The notes under the pieces are model-generated. The model made no database searches, was not told the DNA's origin, and saw nothing but the letters and a program-made list of their open reading frames with translations. The translations under genes and the position numbers were made by a program. From Actinomycetota bacterium (GTDB lineage: Bacteria; Actinomycetota; Actinomycetes; Streptosporangiales; Streptosporangiaceae): DNA of 64,000 nucleotides. Positions within the stretch are counted from its first letter, which is position 1, and each line of letters begins with the position of its first letter. The DNA is taken from the NCBI GenBank assembly GCA_003168255.1, contig PMSU01000163.1, positions 1-64,000 on the forward strand, written 5' to 3'. Below are positions 17,996-27,438 of the stretch, piece after piece.

Positions 17996-19129
17996 GTGGC
18001 CGTCGACTCCGGCGCTGCAGGCCCGCAAAGGCTGGAAGGAACGGGCGGGGAACTCATCCAGCTTCTCACGCCCGAGGGTGAGCGGGTCGAGCACCCGGAC
18101 TACCCGCTCGACATATCCACCGAAGAGATCAAGGCACTGTTCCGCGACCTCGTGCTCGTCCGCAGGATCGACACCGAGGCGATCGCGCTCCAGCGGCAGG
18201 GTGAGCTCGGCATCTGGGCCTCACTGCTGGGCCAGGAGGCCGCCCAGGTCGGCTCGGGGCGGGCACTCGGCCCGAAGGACATGGCCTTCCCGACCTACCG
18301 CGAGCACGGCGTGGCCTGGTGCCGCGGCCTCGACCCGGCGAAGCTGCTCGAGCTCTTCCGCGGGGTCAGCCACGGCGGCTGGGACCCGAACGAGCACAAC
18401 TTCCACCTGTACACGATCGTGATCGGCAGCCAGACGCTGCACGCCACCGGCTACGCGATGGGGATCCAGCGCGACGGGGCCGTGGGCGAGGACGGCGAGG
18501 CGGTCATCGTGTACTTCGGTGACGGCGCCACCAGCCAGGGCGATGTCAACGAGTCGTTCATCTGGGCGTCGGTCTTCAACGCCCCGGTGGTGTTCTTCTG
18601 CCAGAACAACCAGTGGGCCATCTCCGAGCCGCTCGAGCGGCAGAGCCGGATCCCGCTCTACCAGCGGGCCCGCGGCTTTGGGTTCCCAGGCCTGCGGGTG
18701 GACGGCAACGACGTGCTCGCCTGCCTGGCCGTCACGCGAAAGGCGATGCAGGCCGCGCGGGAAGGCCAGGGACCGACCCTGATCGAGGCGTTCACCTACC
18801 GGATGGGCGCGCACACCACGACCGACGACCCGACCAGGTACCGGCTGGCCGCCGAGCTCGAGTCGTGGAAGCTGAAGGACCCGCTGGAGCGGGTGCGGGC
18901 CTACCTGGTCAGGACCGGGGCCGCGGACGCGGACTTCTTCGCCGCAGTCGATGCGGAGGCGGGCGAGTTGGGCACGCGGGTCAGGAAGTCCTGCCTGACG
19001 ATGCCCGACCCGCAGCCGCTGACCATCTTCGAGAACGTATATTCCGAGCCCAACGCGCAGGTCGCCTACGAACGCGACCGATTCGCCGCGTACCTGGACT
19101 CGTTCGACAGCGAGGAGGTGGGCGCATGA
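17996..19129 (+). CDS. 2-oxo-acid dehydrogenase E1 component, alpha subunit (pyruvate or branched-chain)
   Basis: 377 residues from GTG at 17996, which has AAGGAGAGG six bases upstream. The longer upstream frame crosses the promoter. It decarboxylates a 2-oxo acid with thiamin diphosphate. The ThDP motif is GDGATSQGD-x-NESFIWASVFNAPVVFFCQNNQWAIS, and the phosphorylation-loop region is YRMGAHTTTDDPTRYR. GWDPNEHNFHLYTIVIGSQTLHATGYAMG is characteristic of the actinobacterial PdhA/BkdA group. Whether the substrate is pyruvate or branched-chain oxo acids cannot be decided. The stop overlaps the E1 beta start by 4 bases (ATGA). Confidence 0.92.
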   Translation: MAVDSGAAGPQRLEGTGGELIQLLTPEGERVEHPDYPLDISTEEIKALFRDLVLVRRIDTEAIALQRQGELGIWASLLGQEAAQVGSGRALGPKDMAFPTYREHGVAWCRGLDPAKLLELFRGVSHGGWDPNEHNFHLYTIVIGSQTLHATGYAMGIQRDGAVGEDGEAVIVYFGDGATSQGDVNESFIWASVFNAPVVFFCQNNQWAISEPLERQSRIPLYQRARGFGFPGLRVDGNDVLACLAVTRKAMQAAREGQGPTLIEAFTYRMGAHTTTDDPTRYRLAAELESWKLKDPLERVRAYLVRTGAADADFFAAVDAEAGELGTRVRKSCLTMPDPQPLTIFENVYSEPNAQVAYERDRFAAYLDSFDSEEVGA

Positions 19130-20109
19130 CCACCCTGACCTTGTCCAGGGCGATGAACGAGGGACTGCGCCGCGCGCTGGAGAACGATCCCAAGGTGCTC
19201 GTCATGGGCGAGGACGTGGGCAAACTCGGCGGCGTGTTCCGGGTCACCGACGGGCTGCAGAAGGACTTTGGCGAGGGCCGCGTCATCGATACCCCGCTAG
19301 CCGAATCAGGCATCGTCGGCACGGCGATAGGGCTCGCGCTGCGCGGCTACCGGCCGATATGCGAGATCCAGTTCGACGGCTTCGTGTTCCCCGCCTTCAA
19401 CCAGATCGTCTGCCAGCTGGCCAAGATGCGGCTCCGCTCGCTCGGCCATGTCAGCCTGCCGATCGTCATCAGGATCCCATGCGGCGGCGGCATCGGTGCG
19501 GTAGAGCATCACAGCGAGTCACCCGAGGCGCTGTTCGCGCACATTGGCGGACTGCGGGTAGTCGCCTGCTCCGAGCCCGCCGATGCGTACTCCATGATCC
19601 AGCAGAGCGTCAGCTGCGAAGATCCGGTGATCCTCTTCGAGCCCAAGCGGAGATACTGGGACAAGGGCGAGGTGGACACCGCCGCCGACCCGCAGGCCTG
19701 GCTCTCGCTGAACGCGGCCAGGACCGTGCACCAGGGCAGCGACGTGACCCTACTTGCCTACGGGCCCATGATCAGGACCTGCGTCGAGGCGGCAGTGGCC
19801 GCAGCGAAGGACGGCCGCAGCATCGAGGTCATCGACCTGCGCTCGCTCGCGCCGCTGGACATCGAGACCATCCGCGCATCGGTCCAGCGCACCGGCAGGT
19901 GCGTGGTAGCACACGAGGCACCGGTCACCGGCGGTCTCGGCGCCGAGATCGCCGCGCGGATCACCGAGGAGTGCTTCTACCACCTGGAGGCTCCGGTGCT
20001 GCGGGTAGGCGGGTTCTCCACCCCGTACCCGCCGTCCAAGCTGGAGGACCATTACCTTCCTGACCTGGACCGGGTACTCGATGCCGTCGACCGTACCTTT
20101 GCCTTCTGA
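19126..20109 (+). CDS. 2-oxo-acid dehydrogenase E1 component, beta subunit
   Basis: 327 residues starting MTTLTLSRAMNEGLRRAL. The start at 19126 overlaps the E1 alpha stop, and GAGGAGGTG is the ribosome site. Family features are VMGEDVGKLGGVFRVTDGL, DTPLAESGIVGTAIGLALRG, the EIQFDGFVFPAFNQI region, and RIPCGGGIGAVEHHSESPEA with the conserved His residues. VIDLRSLAPLD and HEAPVTGGLGAEI close the C-terminal transketolase domain. It forms an alpha2-beta2 E1 with the gene before it. Confidence 0.93.
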   Translation: MTTLTLSRAMNEGLRRALENDPKVLVMGEDVGKLGGVFRVTDGLQKDFGEGRVIDTPLAESGIVGTAIGLALRGYRPICEIQFDGFVFPAFNQIVCQLAKMRLRSLGHVSLPIVIRIPCGGGIGAVEHHSESPEALFAHIGGLRVVACSEPADAYSMIQQSVSCEDPVILFEPKRRYWDKGEVDTAADPQAWLSLNAARTVHQGSDVTLLAYGPMIRTCVEAAVAAAKDGRSIEVIDLRSLAPLDIETIRASVQRTGRCVVAHEAPVTGGLGAEIAARITEECFYHLEAPVLRVGGFSTPYPPSKLEDHYLPDLDRVLDAVDRTFAF

Positions 20110-20118
20110 GAGGCGGGC

Positions 20119-21657
20119 ATGACCGAGCTGAAGCAGTTCAAGCTCCCTGACGTCGGCGAGGGCCTCACCGAGGCGGACATCGTCAAGTGGCATGTCCAGC
20201 CGGGTGACAGGGTGACCATCAACCAGATCATCGTGGAGATCGAGACCGCCAAGGCGGTGGTCGAGCTGCCGTGCCCGTTCGAGGGAGTGGTGGCGGAGCT
20301 GCTCGTCGCCGAGGGAACGACCGTGGACGTCGGGATCCCGATCGTCTCGGTCGCCGTCGGCGAGGACGACGGCGAGCCCCCCGCCGGGGCGGCGCCTGCC
20401 GCCGCGGCGCAGACGGCGGCCGTCCCGGGCCGGGAGACGGCCGCTGCTGTGCAGACGCGGACCCACGCCGCCGCGCTGCCAGCAGCCGAGGCCGTGCCCG
20501 GCACACAGGCATCCGCGCCCGAGGGGGAGAAGCGCCAGGCCGTGCTGGTCGGGTACGGGGTGAAGCTCGGCCGCACCACGCGTCGCACGCGCAAGACGTC
20601 CGCGCCTGCGGCTTCCGCGGGGACGGCTTCCGCGGGGACGGCTTCCGCGGGGACGGCTTCCGCGGGGACGGCTTCCGCGGGACCGGCGCCAGCGGCGGGG
20701 GCGGGACGCACACCAGTGGCCGCTGCGGCGGCCGGGGCGGCAGCGGCGCCGCCGGCCAATGGCGCGCAGCGCTCGGCGGGGCCCGCGAGCTCGCGGGCGC
20801 TGGCCAAGCCGCCGGTGCGCAAGCTCGCCAAGGACCTCGGGGTCGATCTGAGCACGCTGACGGGCAGCGGCCCGGAAGGCTCGATCACCAGGGACGACGT
20901 GCAGCAGGCGGTCGGCTCACCGGCGGCCGACGGGCTGGCCGCCGTAACCGCGGTCCCGCGCGAGGAACGCGTACCGGTCCGCGGAGTGCGCAAGCACACC
21001 GCGGCCGCGGTGACCGCAAGCGCTTTCACCGCCCCGCACGTCACCGAGTTCCTGCAGGTAGACGTGACCGCCACGACCGAGGCGCTGGGACGGATCCGTA
21101 ACCTGCCCGAGTTCGCCGACCTGCGCGTCTCGCCGCTGCTGCTGGCCGCGAGGGCGCTGCTCGTCGCGATCGCAAGGCACCCGATGATCAACTCGTCCTG
21201 GGACCAGGAAGCCCAGGAGATCGTGATCCATCACTACGTGAACCTGGGCATCGCGGCGGCCACCGAGCGCGGTCTGGTCGTGCCCAACATCAAGGACGCC
21301 CAGGCGATGTCGCTGCCTGAGCTGGCCGCGGCGCTCGGCCAGCTCGCCCAGACAGCCCGGGCAGGCAAGACTTCCCCGGCCGAGCTGAGGGACGGCACGA
21401 TCACGATCACCAACGTGGGCGTCTTCGGAGTGGACTCCGGTACCCCGATCCTGTCTCCGGGAGAGGCGGCCATCCTGGCGTTCGGCCGGATCAGGGACGC
21501 TCCGTGGGTGCACCAGGGCCAGCTCGCCGTGCGGAAGGTCACCACGCTCGCGCTGTCCTTCGACCACCGCATCGTGGACGGGGATCTCGGCTCCGCGGTG
21601 CTGAGCGAGGTCGGCGCGATGCTGGAGGACCCGCTGCGTATGCTTGCCTGGGCCTGA
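20119..21657 (+). CDS. Dihydrolipoamide acyltransferase (E2) with one lipoyl domain
   Basis: 512 residues. Residues 4-80 are a lipoyl domain with the lipoylated Lys45 in EIETAKAVVEL. A long Ala/Pro-rich linker (about 85-225) follows and includes five TASAG-type repeats. The E3-binding domain is PPVRKLAKDLGVDLSTLTGS (about residues 234-270). The catalytic domain ends with LSFDHRIVDGDLG, whose His and Asp are the acyltransferase residues. It starts at ATG 20119 with AGAGGCGGGC before it. No E3 (lipoamide dehydrogenase) gene is next to the operon, so E3 must come from elsewhere. Confidence 0.94.
   Translation: MTELKQFKLPDVGEGLTEADIVKWHVQPGDRVTINQIIVEIETAKAVVELPCPFEGVVAELLVAEGTTVDVGIPIVSVAVGEDDGEPPAGAAPAAAAQTAAVPGRETAAAVQTRTHAAALPAAEAVPGTQASAPEGEKRQAVLVGYGVKLGRTTRRTRKTSAPAASAGTASAGTASAGTASAGTASAGPAPAAGAGRTPVAAAAAGAAAAPPANGAQRSAGPASSRALAKPPVRKLAKDLGVDLSTLTGSGPEGSITRDDVQQAVGSPAADGLAAVTAVPREERVPVRGVRKHTAAAVTASAFTAPHVTEFLQVDVTATTEALGRIRNLPEFADLRVSPLLLAARALLVAIARHPMINSSWDQEAQEIVIHHYVNLGIAAATERGLVVPNIKDAQAMSLPELAAALGQLAQTARAGKTSPAELRDGTITITNVGVFGVDSGTPILSPGEAAILAFGRIRDAPWVHQGQLAVRKVTTLALSFDHRIVDGDLGSAVLSEVGAMLEDPLRMLAWA
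20611..20685 (+). repeat. 15-bp tandem repeat inside the E2 linker
   Basis: Five in-frame copies of GCTTCCGCGGGGACG (20611, 20626, 20641, 20656, and a last one ending GGGACC) encode the TASAG repeats of the flexible linker. Since the unit is 15 bp, unit number can vary without a frameshift. Confidence 0.95.
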
Positions 21658-21697
21658 CGAGCGCGTCCAGGACGCTACCTAGCGAAGGAGATCCGCA

Positions 21698-21991
21698 ATG
21701 CTCCGCCATGTTGTCTTGCTGGACTGGACGCCGGACGTGACCGAAGAGCAGAAGTACAACTTGACGGAGGCGCTGGACAGGCTGCCTACGCTGATCCCGA
21801 CCATCCGCGACTACCGGTTTGGTCCGGACGCGGGGATCAACAAGGGAACGTTCGACTTCGCCCTGGTGGCCGACTTCGACGACGCGGACGGTTACCGCGC
21901 CTACAGTGACCACCCAGTGCACCGCGACATCGTCGAGCGCTTCATCGACCCGATCGCGGCGCAGCGGGCGTCCGTCCAGTACGAGTTCTGA
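21698..21991 (+). CDS. Dabb-family (stress-responsive A/B barrel) protein
   Basis: 97 residues with the ferredoxin-like Dabb pattern: MLRHVVLLDWTPDVTEEQK at the start, LPTLIPTIRDYRFGPDAGI in the middle, DFALVADFDDADGYRAYSDHPVH and a final QYEF. The start has AAGGAGATCCGC upstream. Such proteins form small alpha+beta barrels. Some are cyclases or isomerases, most are unassigned. It lies 40 bp behind E2 and may be co-transcribed with it. Confidence 0.85.
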   Translation: MLRHVVLLDWTPDVTEEQKYNLTEALDRLPTLIPTIRDYRFGPDAGINKGTFDFALVADFDDADGYRAYSDHPVHRDIVERFIDPIAAQRASVQYEF

Positions 21992-22000
21992 CCTGCCTGG

Positions 22001-23821
22001 TCAGAACGCCGTCTCTGGGATCTCCATCACGTCAAGCCCGGTCTCCTCGGTGATCTGGCGCTCCGCGGCGAGCCTGGGCAGCACGGTGGCAGCGAAGAAC
22101 CGCGCGGCGGCGATCTTCCCGAGATAAAAGTCCTCGTCGGTGACGCCCTGGTCGAGCGCTGTCAGCGCGACCTCGGCCTGGCGGCCGAGCAGCCAGCCGA
22201 TCAGCAGGTCGCCGAGGGCCAGCAGCAGCCGGTTGGTGTTGAGTCCGACCCGGTAGATCTCGGTCGGCCGGTCCATCGCATCGGTGAGGAAGCCGGTCAT
22301 CGCGGTGAGCATGCCCTCGACGTCGGACACCGCGCGGGCCACCGCGGCGCGCTCCGCCTTGAGCCGCCCGTTGCCCGCGTCGGCCGTGGTGAACTCGGTG
22401 ATCTCGCCGAGCAACTGCCGCAACGCCGTGCCGTTGTCCCGGACGATCTTGCGGAAGTACAGGTCCAGGCCCTGGATCGCGGTGGTGCCCTCGTAAAGGC
22501 TGTCGATCTTCGCGTCCCTGATGTACTGCTCGATCGGGTAGTCCTGCAGGAACCCCGACCCGCCGAGTGTCTGCAGGGACAGGGTGAGCATCTCGTACGA
22601 GCGCTCCGAACCGACCCCCTTGACTATGGGCAGCAGCAGGTCGTTCAGCCGGGCCGTCACCTCGTCGGCGGTGCCGTTCGCCGCGGCGATCTGCGCTGCG
22701 TCCTGCATGGTCGCCGTGTACAGGACGAGCGCCCGCATGCCTTCCGCGTACGCCTTTTGCAGCATGAGCATGCGGCGGACATCGGGGTGATGAATGATCG
22801 TGACCCGCGGCGCGGTCTTGTCCATCATCTGGGCGAGATCGGCGCCTTGTACCCGGGTCTTGGCAAAGTCCAGCGCGTTCAGGTAACCGGTGGACAGGGT
22901 GGCGATGGCCTTCGTGCCCACCATCATCCGGGCGTGCTCAATGATCATGAACATCTGCTTGATGCCCTGGTGCACGCCGCCGACCAAGGTGCCCACCGCC
23001 GGGTGCTTCGCACCGAAGCTGAGCTCGCAGGTGGTCGATGCCTTCAGCCCCATCTTGTGCTCGACGCCGGTCGCATAGACGCCGTTCCGCTCGCCGAGCG
23101 TGCCGTCGCCGGCGACCAGGTACTTGGGCACCAGGAACATGGACAGCCCCTTAGTGCCAGGCCCGTGTCCATCGGGCCTGGCCAGCACCAGGTGGAAGAT
23201 GTTCTCGGCCATGTCGTGCTCGGCGCTGGTGATGAACCGCTTGACGCCCTCGATGTGCCAGGTCCCGTCCGGCTGCTCGATCGCCTTGGCCAGGCCCGCC
23301 CCGACGTCCGAGCCCGCATCGGGCTCGGTCAGCACCATGGTGGCGCCCCATACGCGCTCGATGGCGAGCTCGGCGAAACGCTTCTGCTCGGGCGTGCCGA
23401 TCTGCCAGAGCACGTGCGCGAACGAGGGCCCGCCCGAGTACATCCAGACGGCGGGGTTAGCGCCGAGGATCATCTCGCCCACGGCCCAGGCCAGCGAGCG
23501 CGGCGCGCCGGTGCCGCCCAGCTCCGGCGGCAGGTCCAGCCGGTACCACTCGGCGTCCATGAAGGCGCGGAACGACTTCTTGAACGACTCGGGCATCCGC
23601 ACCGAGCCCGTCTCGCGGTCGAAGACCGGCGGATTGCGGTCCCCCTCGGCGAAGGACTCCGCCAGCGGCCCCGACGCCAGCCTGTTCACCTCGGCGAGGA
23701 TGCCCCTGACGGTCTCCTCGTCCAGGTCGGGATAGGGCTCGCTGCCCAGCACATCCTGTCGGTTCAGCACCTCGAAGAGGTTGAACTCGATGTCACGAAG
23801 ATTGCTCTTGTAGTGGCCCAT
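22001..23821 (-). CDS. Acyl-CoA dehydrogenase, FadE5-like
   Basis: 606 residues from ATG at 23821 ([19 protein letters not shown]), with GGAG upstream. Another in-frame ATG lies 12 bases earlier. It resembles mycobacterial FadE5 as I remember it, both in length (about 610) and in the N-terminal block [17 protein letters not shown]-dependent alpha,beta-dehydrogenation of acyl-CoA is expected. Motifs are [28 protein letters not shown] and [20 protein letters not shown], where the E-x-Y-x-R-D-x-K-I block is a family landmark. A C-terminal alpha-helical extension follows. It is divergent from the fused acyl-CoA dehydrogenase at 23994. Confidence 0.92.
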   Translation of the reverse strand: MGHYKSNLRDIEFNLFEVLNRQDVLGSEPYPDLDEETVRGILAEVNRLASGPLAESFAEGDRNPPVFDRETGSVRMPESFKKSFRAFMDAEWYRLDLPPELGGTGAPRSLAWAVGEMILGANPAVWMYSGGPSFAHVLWQIGTPEQKRFAELAIERVWGATMVLTEPDAGSDVGAGLAKAIEQPDGTWHIEGVKRFITSAEHDMAENIFHLVLARPDGHGPGTKGLSMFLVPKYLVAGDGTLGERNGVYATGVEHKMGLKASTTCELSFGAKHPAVGTLVGGVHQGIKQMFMIIEHARMMVGTKAIATLSTGYLNALDFAKTRVQGADLAQMMDKTAPRVTIIHHPDVRRMLMLQKAYAEGMRALVLYTATMQDAAQIAAANGTADEVTARLNDLLLPIVKGVGSERSYEMLTLSLQTLGGSGFLQDYPIEQYIRDAKIDSLYEGTTAIQGLDLYFRKIVRDNGTALRQLLGEITEFTTADAGNGRLKAERAAVARAVSDVEGMLTAMTGFLTDAMDRPTEIYRVGLNTNRLLLALGDLLIGWLLGRQAEVALTALDQGVTDEDFYLGKIAAARFFAATVLPRLAAERQITEETGLDVMEIPETAF

Positions 23822-23946
23822 CGGAGGCTCCATTGCTCAGCCTGGCACGACCTACCCGCCAGTAACACCATTATGCTACCCACTGGTAACCAGAGCAACT
23901 GTCGTTGTGAGCAGGATCACCCGAGGCTCTATCCTTTCGCTAAACC

Positions 23947-23957
23947 GAACCTCGTTC
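23947..23957. promoter_or_regulatory. GAAC-N3-GTTC inverted repeat in a divergent fadE promoter
   Basis: GAACCTCGTTC lies 37 bp before the fused dehydrogenase start. A second small palindrome-like stretch, CCACTGGTAACCAGAG, lies at about 23879-23894 towards the other gene. Together they suggest TetR-type control of the divergent pair. KstR-type sites have AAC-N2-GTT, so this one differs by a base in spacing. Confidence 0.4.
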
Positions 23958-23993
23958 TAGAGTGTGCAGGGCAGTCAACTGACGAGGTGGGTT

Positions 23994-26300
23994 ATGGCAC
24001 TGGCGGTCACCGAGGAACATCAGGCACTGGCCGAATCGGTGCGAGGCTGGGCCGAGCGGAACGCGGGACCCCCCGCACTGCGGGCCGCGGCCGACGCGCC
24101 CGACGGCGGCGCCGCCAACTACGCCGATTCAGTGCACAGCGCCCTGGCGGCGCAGGGCCTGCTCGGCTTGCACCTGCCCGAGGACCAGGGCGGCCAGGGC
24201 TTCGGCCTGGCCGAGCTCGCGGTCGCGGTGGCCGAGCTCGGCCGTGGGATGCTGCCGGGCTGCTTCCTGCCGACCGTCCTTGCCAGCGCGGCGCTGGCCG
24301 CGTCGGGCACCGGCGGCAAGCTGGTGACCAGTCTCGCGGACGGCACCCGCTGCGGCGCGGTCTGTCTCGCCGCCGGGATCACGGCGACACCGGGCGAGGA
24401 TGGCGGGCTGGTGCTGGACGGCAGCTGCGCGCCCGTACTCGGCGGTTCCGTCGCCGACCTGGTGATCCTGCCCGTCTCCGGCACGGGTGGCGAGACCTGG
24501 GTCGCGGTAGACGCGGCGGAGCTCGACATCACGCAACTGGACAGCCTTGACCTCACCCGGCCCGTCGCGCAGCTGCGCGCGGACAGCCTGGCCGTCCCGG
24601 CCGAGCGGGTGCTGACCGGCCTGCGCCGGACCGTGGTCGCTGACCTTGCCGCCGTGCTGTTCGGCGCCGAGGCAGCCGGGATTGCCGGATGGGCGGTGAG
24701 CACGGCCGCCGAGTACGCCAGGATCCGCCATCAGTTTGGCAGGCCCATTGGCCAGTTCCAGGCGGTCAAGCACCGGTGCGCCCGGATGCTCACCCAGGCC
24801 GAGCAGGCGGACGCGGTCGTCTGGGATGCGGCCCGGGCACTCGATCGCGCCGCTGGCGACGCGGCGCCAGCGGGCTCGGCTGCCGCGGCGCCGTCAGCGC
24901 CTGGGGGCGCGGCGGACAGCGAGGCGCAGGCGGACTTCGCCGCGAGCGTGGCAGCCGTCATCGCAGTTGACGCCGCCGTGGAGTGCGCGCATGAGTGCAT
25001 CCAGGTGCTTGGCGGCATCGGCTACACCTGGGAGCACGAAGCGCACCTGTACTACCGGCGGGCGCTTTCGCTGCGCGCCCTGCTCGGTCCGTCCGGCCGG
25101 TGGGCCCGGCAGGTCGCCGGGCTGGCTACCTCCGGCACCCGCCGGAAGCTCGAGATCGACCTGCCGGACGAGGCCGAACGCTGGCGCACCGAGATCAGGG
25201 CCGAGCTGGCCGAGATCGCCGGGCTGTCGTGGGTCGACCAGATCGAGCGGTTCGCGGCGGGCGGCTGGGTCTCACCGCACCTGCCGCGCCCCTGGGGGCG
25301 CGCCGCCACTCCCCTGGAACAGGTCATCATCGCTCAGGAGCTTCGCGCGGCACGGCTGCGACCGCCCGTGCTGTTCATCGGCTCGTGGGCCATGTCGGCA
25401 CTCGTCGGGTACGGCACACCGGAGCAGCAGGAGCGGTTCCTGCCGCGGACGCTGCGCAACCAGGTCGTCTGGTGCCAGCTGTTCAGCGAGCCCGGAGCGG
25501 GTTCCGACCTGGCCGGCATCACCACCCGGGCGGAGCGGGCGGACGGCGGCTGGCGGCTGACCGGGCAGAAGATCTGGACCTCCCTGGCCAAGCAGGCGGC
25601 GTGGGCGATCTGCATCGCCAGGACCGACCCGAGCGAGCCGCGGCACGACGGCATCAGCTACTTCCTCGTGGACATGTCCTCGCCTGGTATCGAGGTGCGG
25701 CCGCTGCGCGAGATGACCGGGGACGCGCTGTTCAACCAGGTCTTCCTCGACGACGTATTCGTGCCAGATGACTGCGTCGTGGGCGAGATCAACGGCGGCT
25801 GGAAGGTGGCCCGCAGCACGCTGGCCAACGAGCGGGTGTCGCTGTCACAGTCCTGGACGTCGGGATTCGGCGTGGCCGAACTGCTTGACGTGGTCGCCAA
25901 GCAGGATCCCGCAATGGCGCAGGACGCTGAGCTGATCGGCCGGCTGGTGGGCGCCGGGCATGCGATCGACGTGCTCGGGCTGCGGGTAACGCTGAGGCAG
26001 CTGTCCGGAACCGAGCCTGGCGCGACCGGCAGCGTGCGCAAGCTGCTTGGCATGCGGCACGCACAGCAGGTCACCGAATGCTGCTGGTCGCTGGCCGGCG
26101 CGGACGGTGCGCTCGGACCCGGCCGGGAGGGCGGCTGGCGGCCCGGAGACGGCGAGCAGGACCAGGCCAGGCACTGGAGCAAGCAGGTATTGATGACCCG
26201 GGCGCTGACAATCGGCGGCGGCACCACCGATATCCAGCTCAACATCATCGCCGAGCGCATCCTGGGCTTGCCGCGCGACCCAGAGCCGCCTGCGGCATAA
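23994..26300 (+). CDS. Fused double-domain acyl-CoA dehydrogenase (FadE34-like)
   Basis: 768 residues from ATG at 23994 (GAGGTGGGTT before it). The first acyl-CoA dehydrogenase half (about residues 1-385) has GLHLPEDQGGQGFGLAELAVA, YARIRHQFGRPIGQFQAVKH and CIQVLGGIGYTWEHEAHLY. An Ala/Pro linker lies inside it near residue 300. The second half (about 390-768) has LPRPWGRAATPLEQ, LFSEPGAGSDLAGI, KIWTSLA and GGGTTDIQLNIIAERILGLPRD. Fused or heteromeric dehydrogenases of this type act on steroid side-chain or bulky acyl-CoAs in mycobacteria. Only some halves keep the catalytic base, and here I cannot assign it. The substrate is unknown. Confidence 0.9.
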   Translation: MALAVTEEHQALAESVRGWAERNAGPPALRAAADAPDGGAANYADSVHSALAAQGLLGLHLPEDQGGQGFGLAELAVAVAELGRGMLPGCFLPTVLASAALAASGTGGKLVTSLADGTRCGAVCLAAGITATPGEDGGLVLDGSCAPVLGGSVADLVILPVSGTGGETWVAVDAAELDITQLDSLDLTRPVAQLRADSLAVPAERVLTGLRRTVVADLAAVLFGAEAAGIAGWAVSTAAEYARIRHQFGRPIGQFQAVKHRCARMLTQAEQADAVVWDAARALDRAAGDAAPAGSAAAAPSAPGGAADSEAQADFAASVAAVIAVDAAVECAHECIQVLGGIGYTWEHEAHLYYRRALSLRALLGPSGRWARQVAGLATSGTRRKLEIDLPDEAERWRTEIRAELAEIAGLSWVDQIERFAAGGWVSPHLPRPWGRAATPLEQVIIAQELRAARLRPPVLFIGSWAMSALVGYGTPEQQERFLPRTLRNQVVWCQLFSEPGAGSDLAGITTRAERADGGWRLTGQKIWTSLAKQAAWAICIARTDPSEPRHDGISYFLVDMSSPGIEVRPLREMTGDALFNQVFLDDVFVPDDCVVGEINGGWKVARSTLANERVSLSQSWTSGFGVAELLDVVAKQDPAMAQDAELIGRLVGAGHAIDVLGLRVTLRQLSGTEPGATGSVRKLLGMRHAQQVTECCWSLAGADGALGPGREGGWRPGDGEQDQARHWSKQVLMTRALTIGGGTTDIQLNIIAERILGLPRDPEPPAA

Positions 26301-26348
26301 CGGCGTATCGGTGACCCCAGGTAATTCGTCTACTACTATGCAGAAGCG

Positions 26349-26393
26349 AACGAAGAACCCCCGCGCGTCCGGCAACGCGGGGGGTTCTTCGTT
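26349..26393. terminator. Strong hairpin downstream of the fused acyl-CoA dehydrogenase
   Basis: Arms of about 17 bp: AACGAAGAACCCCCGCG and its complement CGCGGGGGGTTCTTCGTT, separated by 10 bases and with one bulge. The right arm is followed by CTTGCTC. It lies between two convergent genes (ends at 26300 and 26479) and could stop both. Confidence 0.8.
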
Positions 26394-26478
26394 CTTGCTC
26401 TCGGGGTAGAAACCGGGCAGGGCGTTGAAAACGCCATATTTCCGTGTCCGTCCCCCACGGCCATCATGGATTGATGGA

Positions 26479-26766
26479 CTAGTTGCTCTGGCCCGAGCCC
26501 TGCTTGCAGCCCGAATCCTGCACCGCAGTAACGCCACCAGGCGAGACGAGGCCCAGGGCACCCGCGAGCTCAGACACGGGAACCTGAACGCCGAGCACGT
26601 TGACCGGGATCTCGTTGCCACAGCCCTGCAGCGGAACCTGGTTGTGGCTGAGGTTAACCAGCCCACCGTTGTCGCCGCCGGTGCCGGCGACAGCCGCCGA
26701 CGCCCACAGGCCGATTGTCCCCGCCGCCATCGTTGCGACGACGAGAATACGGCTTTTTTGGAACAT
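26479..26766 (-). CDS. Small secreted chaplin-like protein
   Basis: 95 residues. A signal peptide of about 27 residues ends ASAAVAG (MFQKSRILVVATMAAGTIGL before it). The mature part is hydrophobic and holds NLSHNQVPLQGCGNEIPVNV, then a stretch of Val/Pro/Leu and a second Cys near the end (DSGCKQ). This resembles chaplins: small secreted, beta-rich surface-active proteins with two Cys and a C-G-N motif. It differs from the textbook chaplin core in the distance between the Cys residues. Single short chaplins are secreted, not sortase-anchored. Other small secreted proteins could look like this, so I am only moderately sure. Confidence 0.6.
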   Translation of the reverse strand: MFQKSRILVVATMAAGTIGLWASAAVAGTGGDNGGLVNLSHNQVPLQGCGNEIPVNVLGVQVPVSELAGALGLVSPGGVTAVQDSGCKQGSGQSN

Positions 26767-27099
26767 ACCTTAATTCTCCCTTTTTGTTGGACCCCCGAAA
26801 CCTGCTGGATCGCTGGTTTCCGCCTTGCCGGTGAAACCTTACTCACTGAGTCCGTGCCTGGAAGCGTATTCGGTGTGTCATTGAAAAATAGGCGGTTACA
26901 AACTGCCAAAACTTCGTATCCGCACACATTCACATGACTCTTAGAGGGCTGGGACATCCGTGATCAGACCACCTGGATGTCGATATTCCGCATTGGGTCG
27001 CCGCTGTGACAGAAAAATCCGTGCCTGCGGTGCGGGACAATGTGCGCGGAGCCTGAGACGATGGTCCTTGGTTCGTACATATGCAAGGGGGAGCATTTC
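26767..27099. promoter_or_regulatory. Divergent intergenic region between two secreted-protein genes
   Basis: 333 bp, poorer in GC than its surroundings. It separates the chaplin-like gene (minus) from the secreted protein at 27100 (plus). It must carry both promoters and long leaders. I see no clear operator or hairpin. Confidence 0.4.
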
Positions 27100-27438
27100 A
27101 TGCAAACTTGGATAAAGAACGGCGTCCGAATGACGATTCTCGTCACCGCTTTCGCCGGCGCGGGGGCAGGCCTTGCCTGCTCCAGCGTGGTAACGGACAG
27201 GTCAGCACGGCTGGCCGGCTGGGCCGGCCGCCGGGGCAGCTCGGACGCCGCAGAGGGCTCGGTCGCCGCGGGGTCGGCCGACCCGAGCGCGGCAGCCGAC
27301 GAAAGCGAGTCGTCCGGCACCGGCGCCCCGATCGGCCGCCTGGTCGGGCTGGCAATCGCCGTGCTCGGCGCAGGCCTGGTAGTCCGCCGCCGCCGCCGCG
27401 GCCGGCATGCCGCCACAGGCCAGGGTGAAGAGGGCTAG
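27100..27438 (+). CDS. Small exported protein with a C-terminal membrane anchor
   Basis: 112 residues from ATG at 27100, with AAGGGGGAG as ribosome site. An N-terminal hydrophobic segment (VRMTILVTAFAGAGAGLAC) is followed by a Ser/Ala/Glu-rich stretch of about 55 residues. A second hydrophobic helix (GRLVGLAIAVLGAGLVV) ends in RRRRRGRH. This is the order of a sorting-signal-like tail, but no LPxTG-type motif is present. The Cys after GLA could be a lipobox (AGLAC), which would make it a lipoprotein. The function is unknown. Confidence 0.6.
   Translation: MQTWIKNGVRMTILVTAFAGAGAGLACSSVVTDRSARLAGWAGRRGSSDAAEGSVAAGSADPSAAADESESSGTGAPIGRLVGLAIAVLGAGLVVRRRRRGRHAATGQGEEG

Noticed and set aside
18613-19125. 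Extension of the E1 beta frame upstream of 19126
   Set aside because: It overlaps E1 alpha in another frame. ATG at 19126 has the ribosome site and matches the family start.
22757-24550. 597-residue open frame across two acyl-CoA dehydrogenase genes
   Set aside because: It runs antisense to one gene and over the divergent promoter into another. No domain is recognisable.
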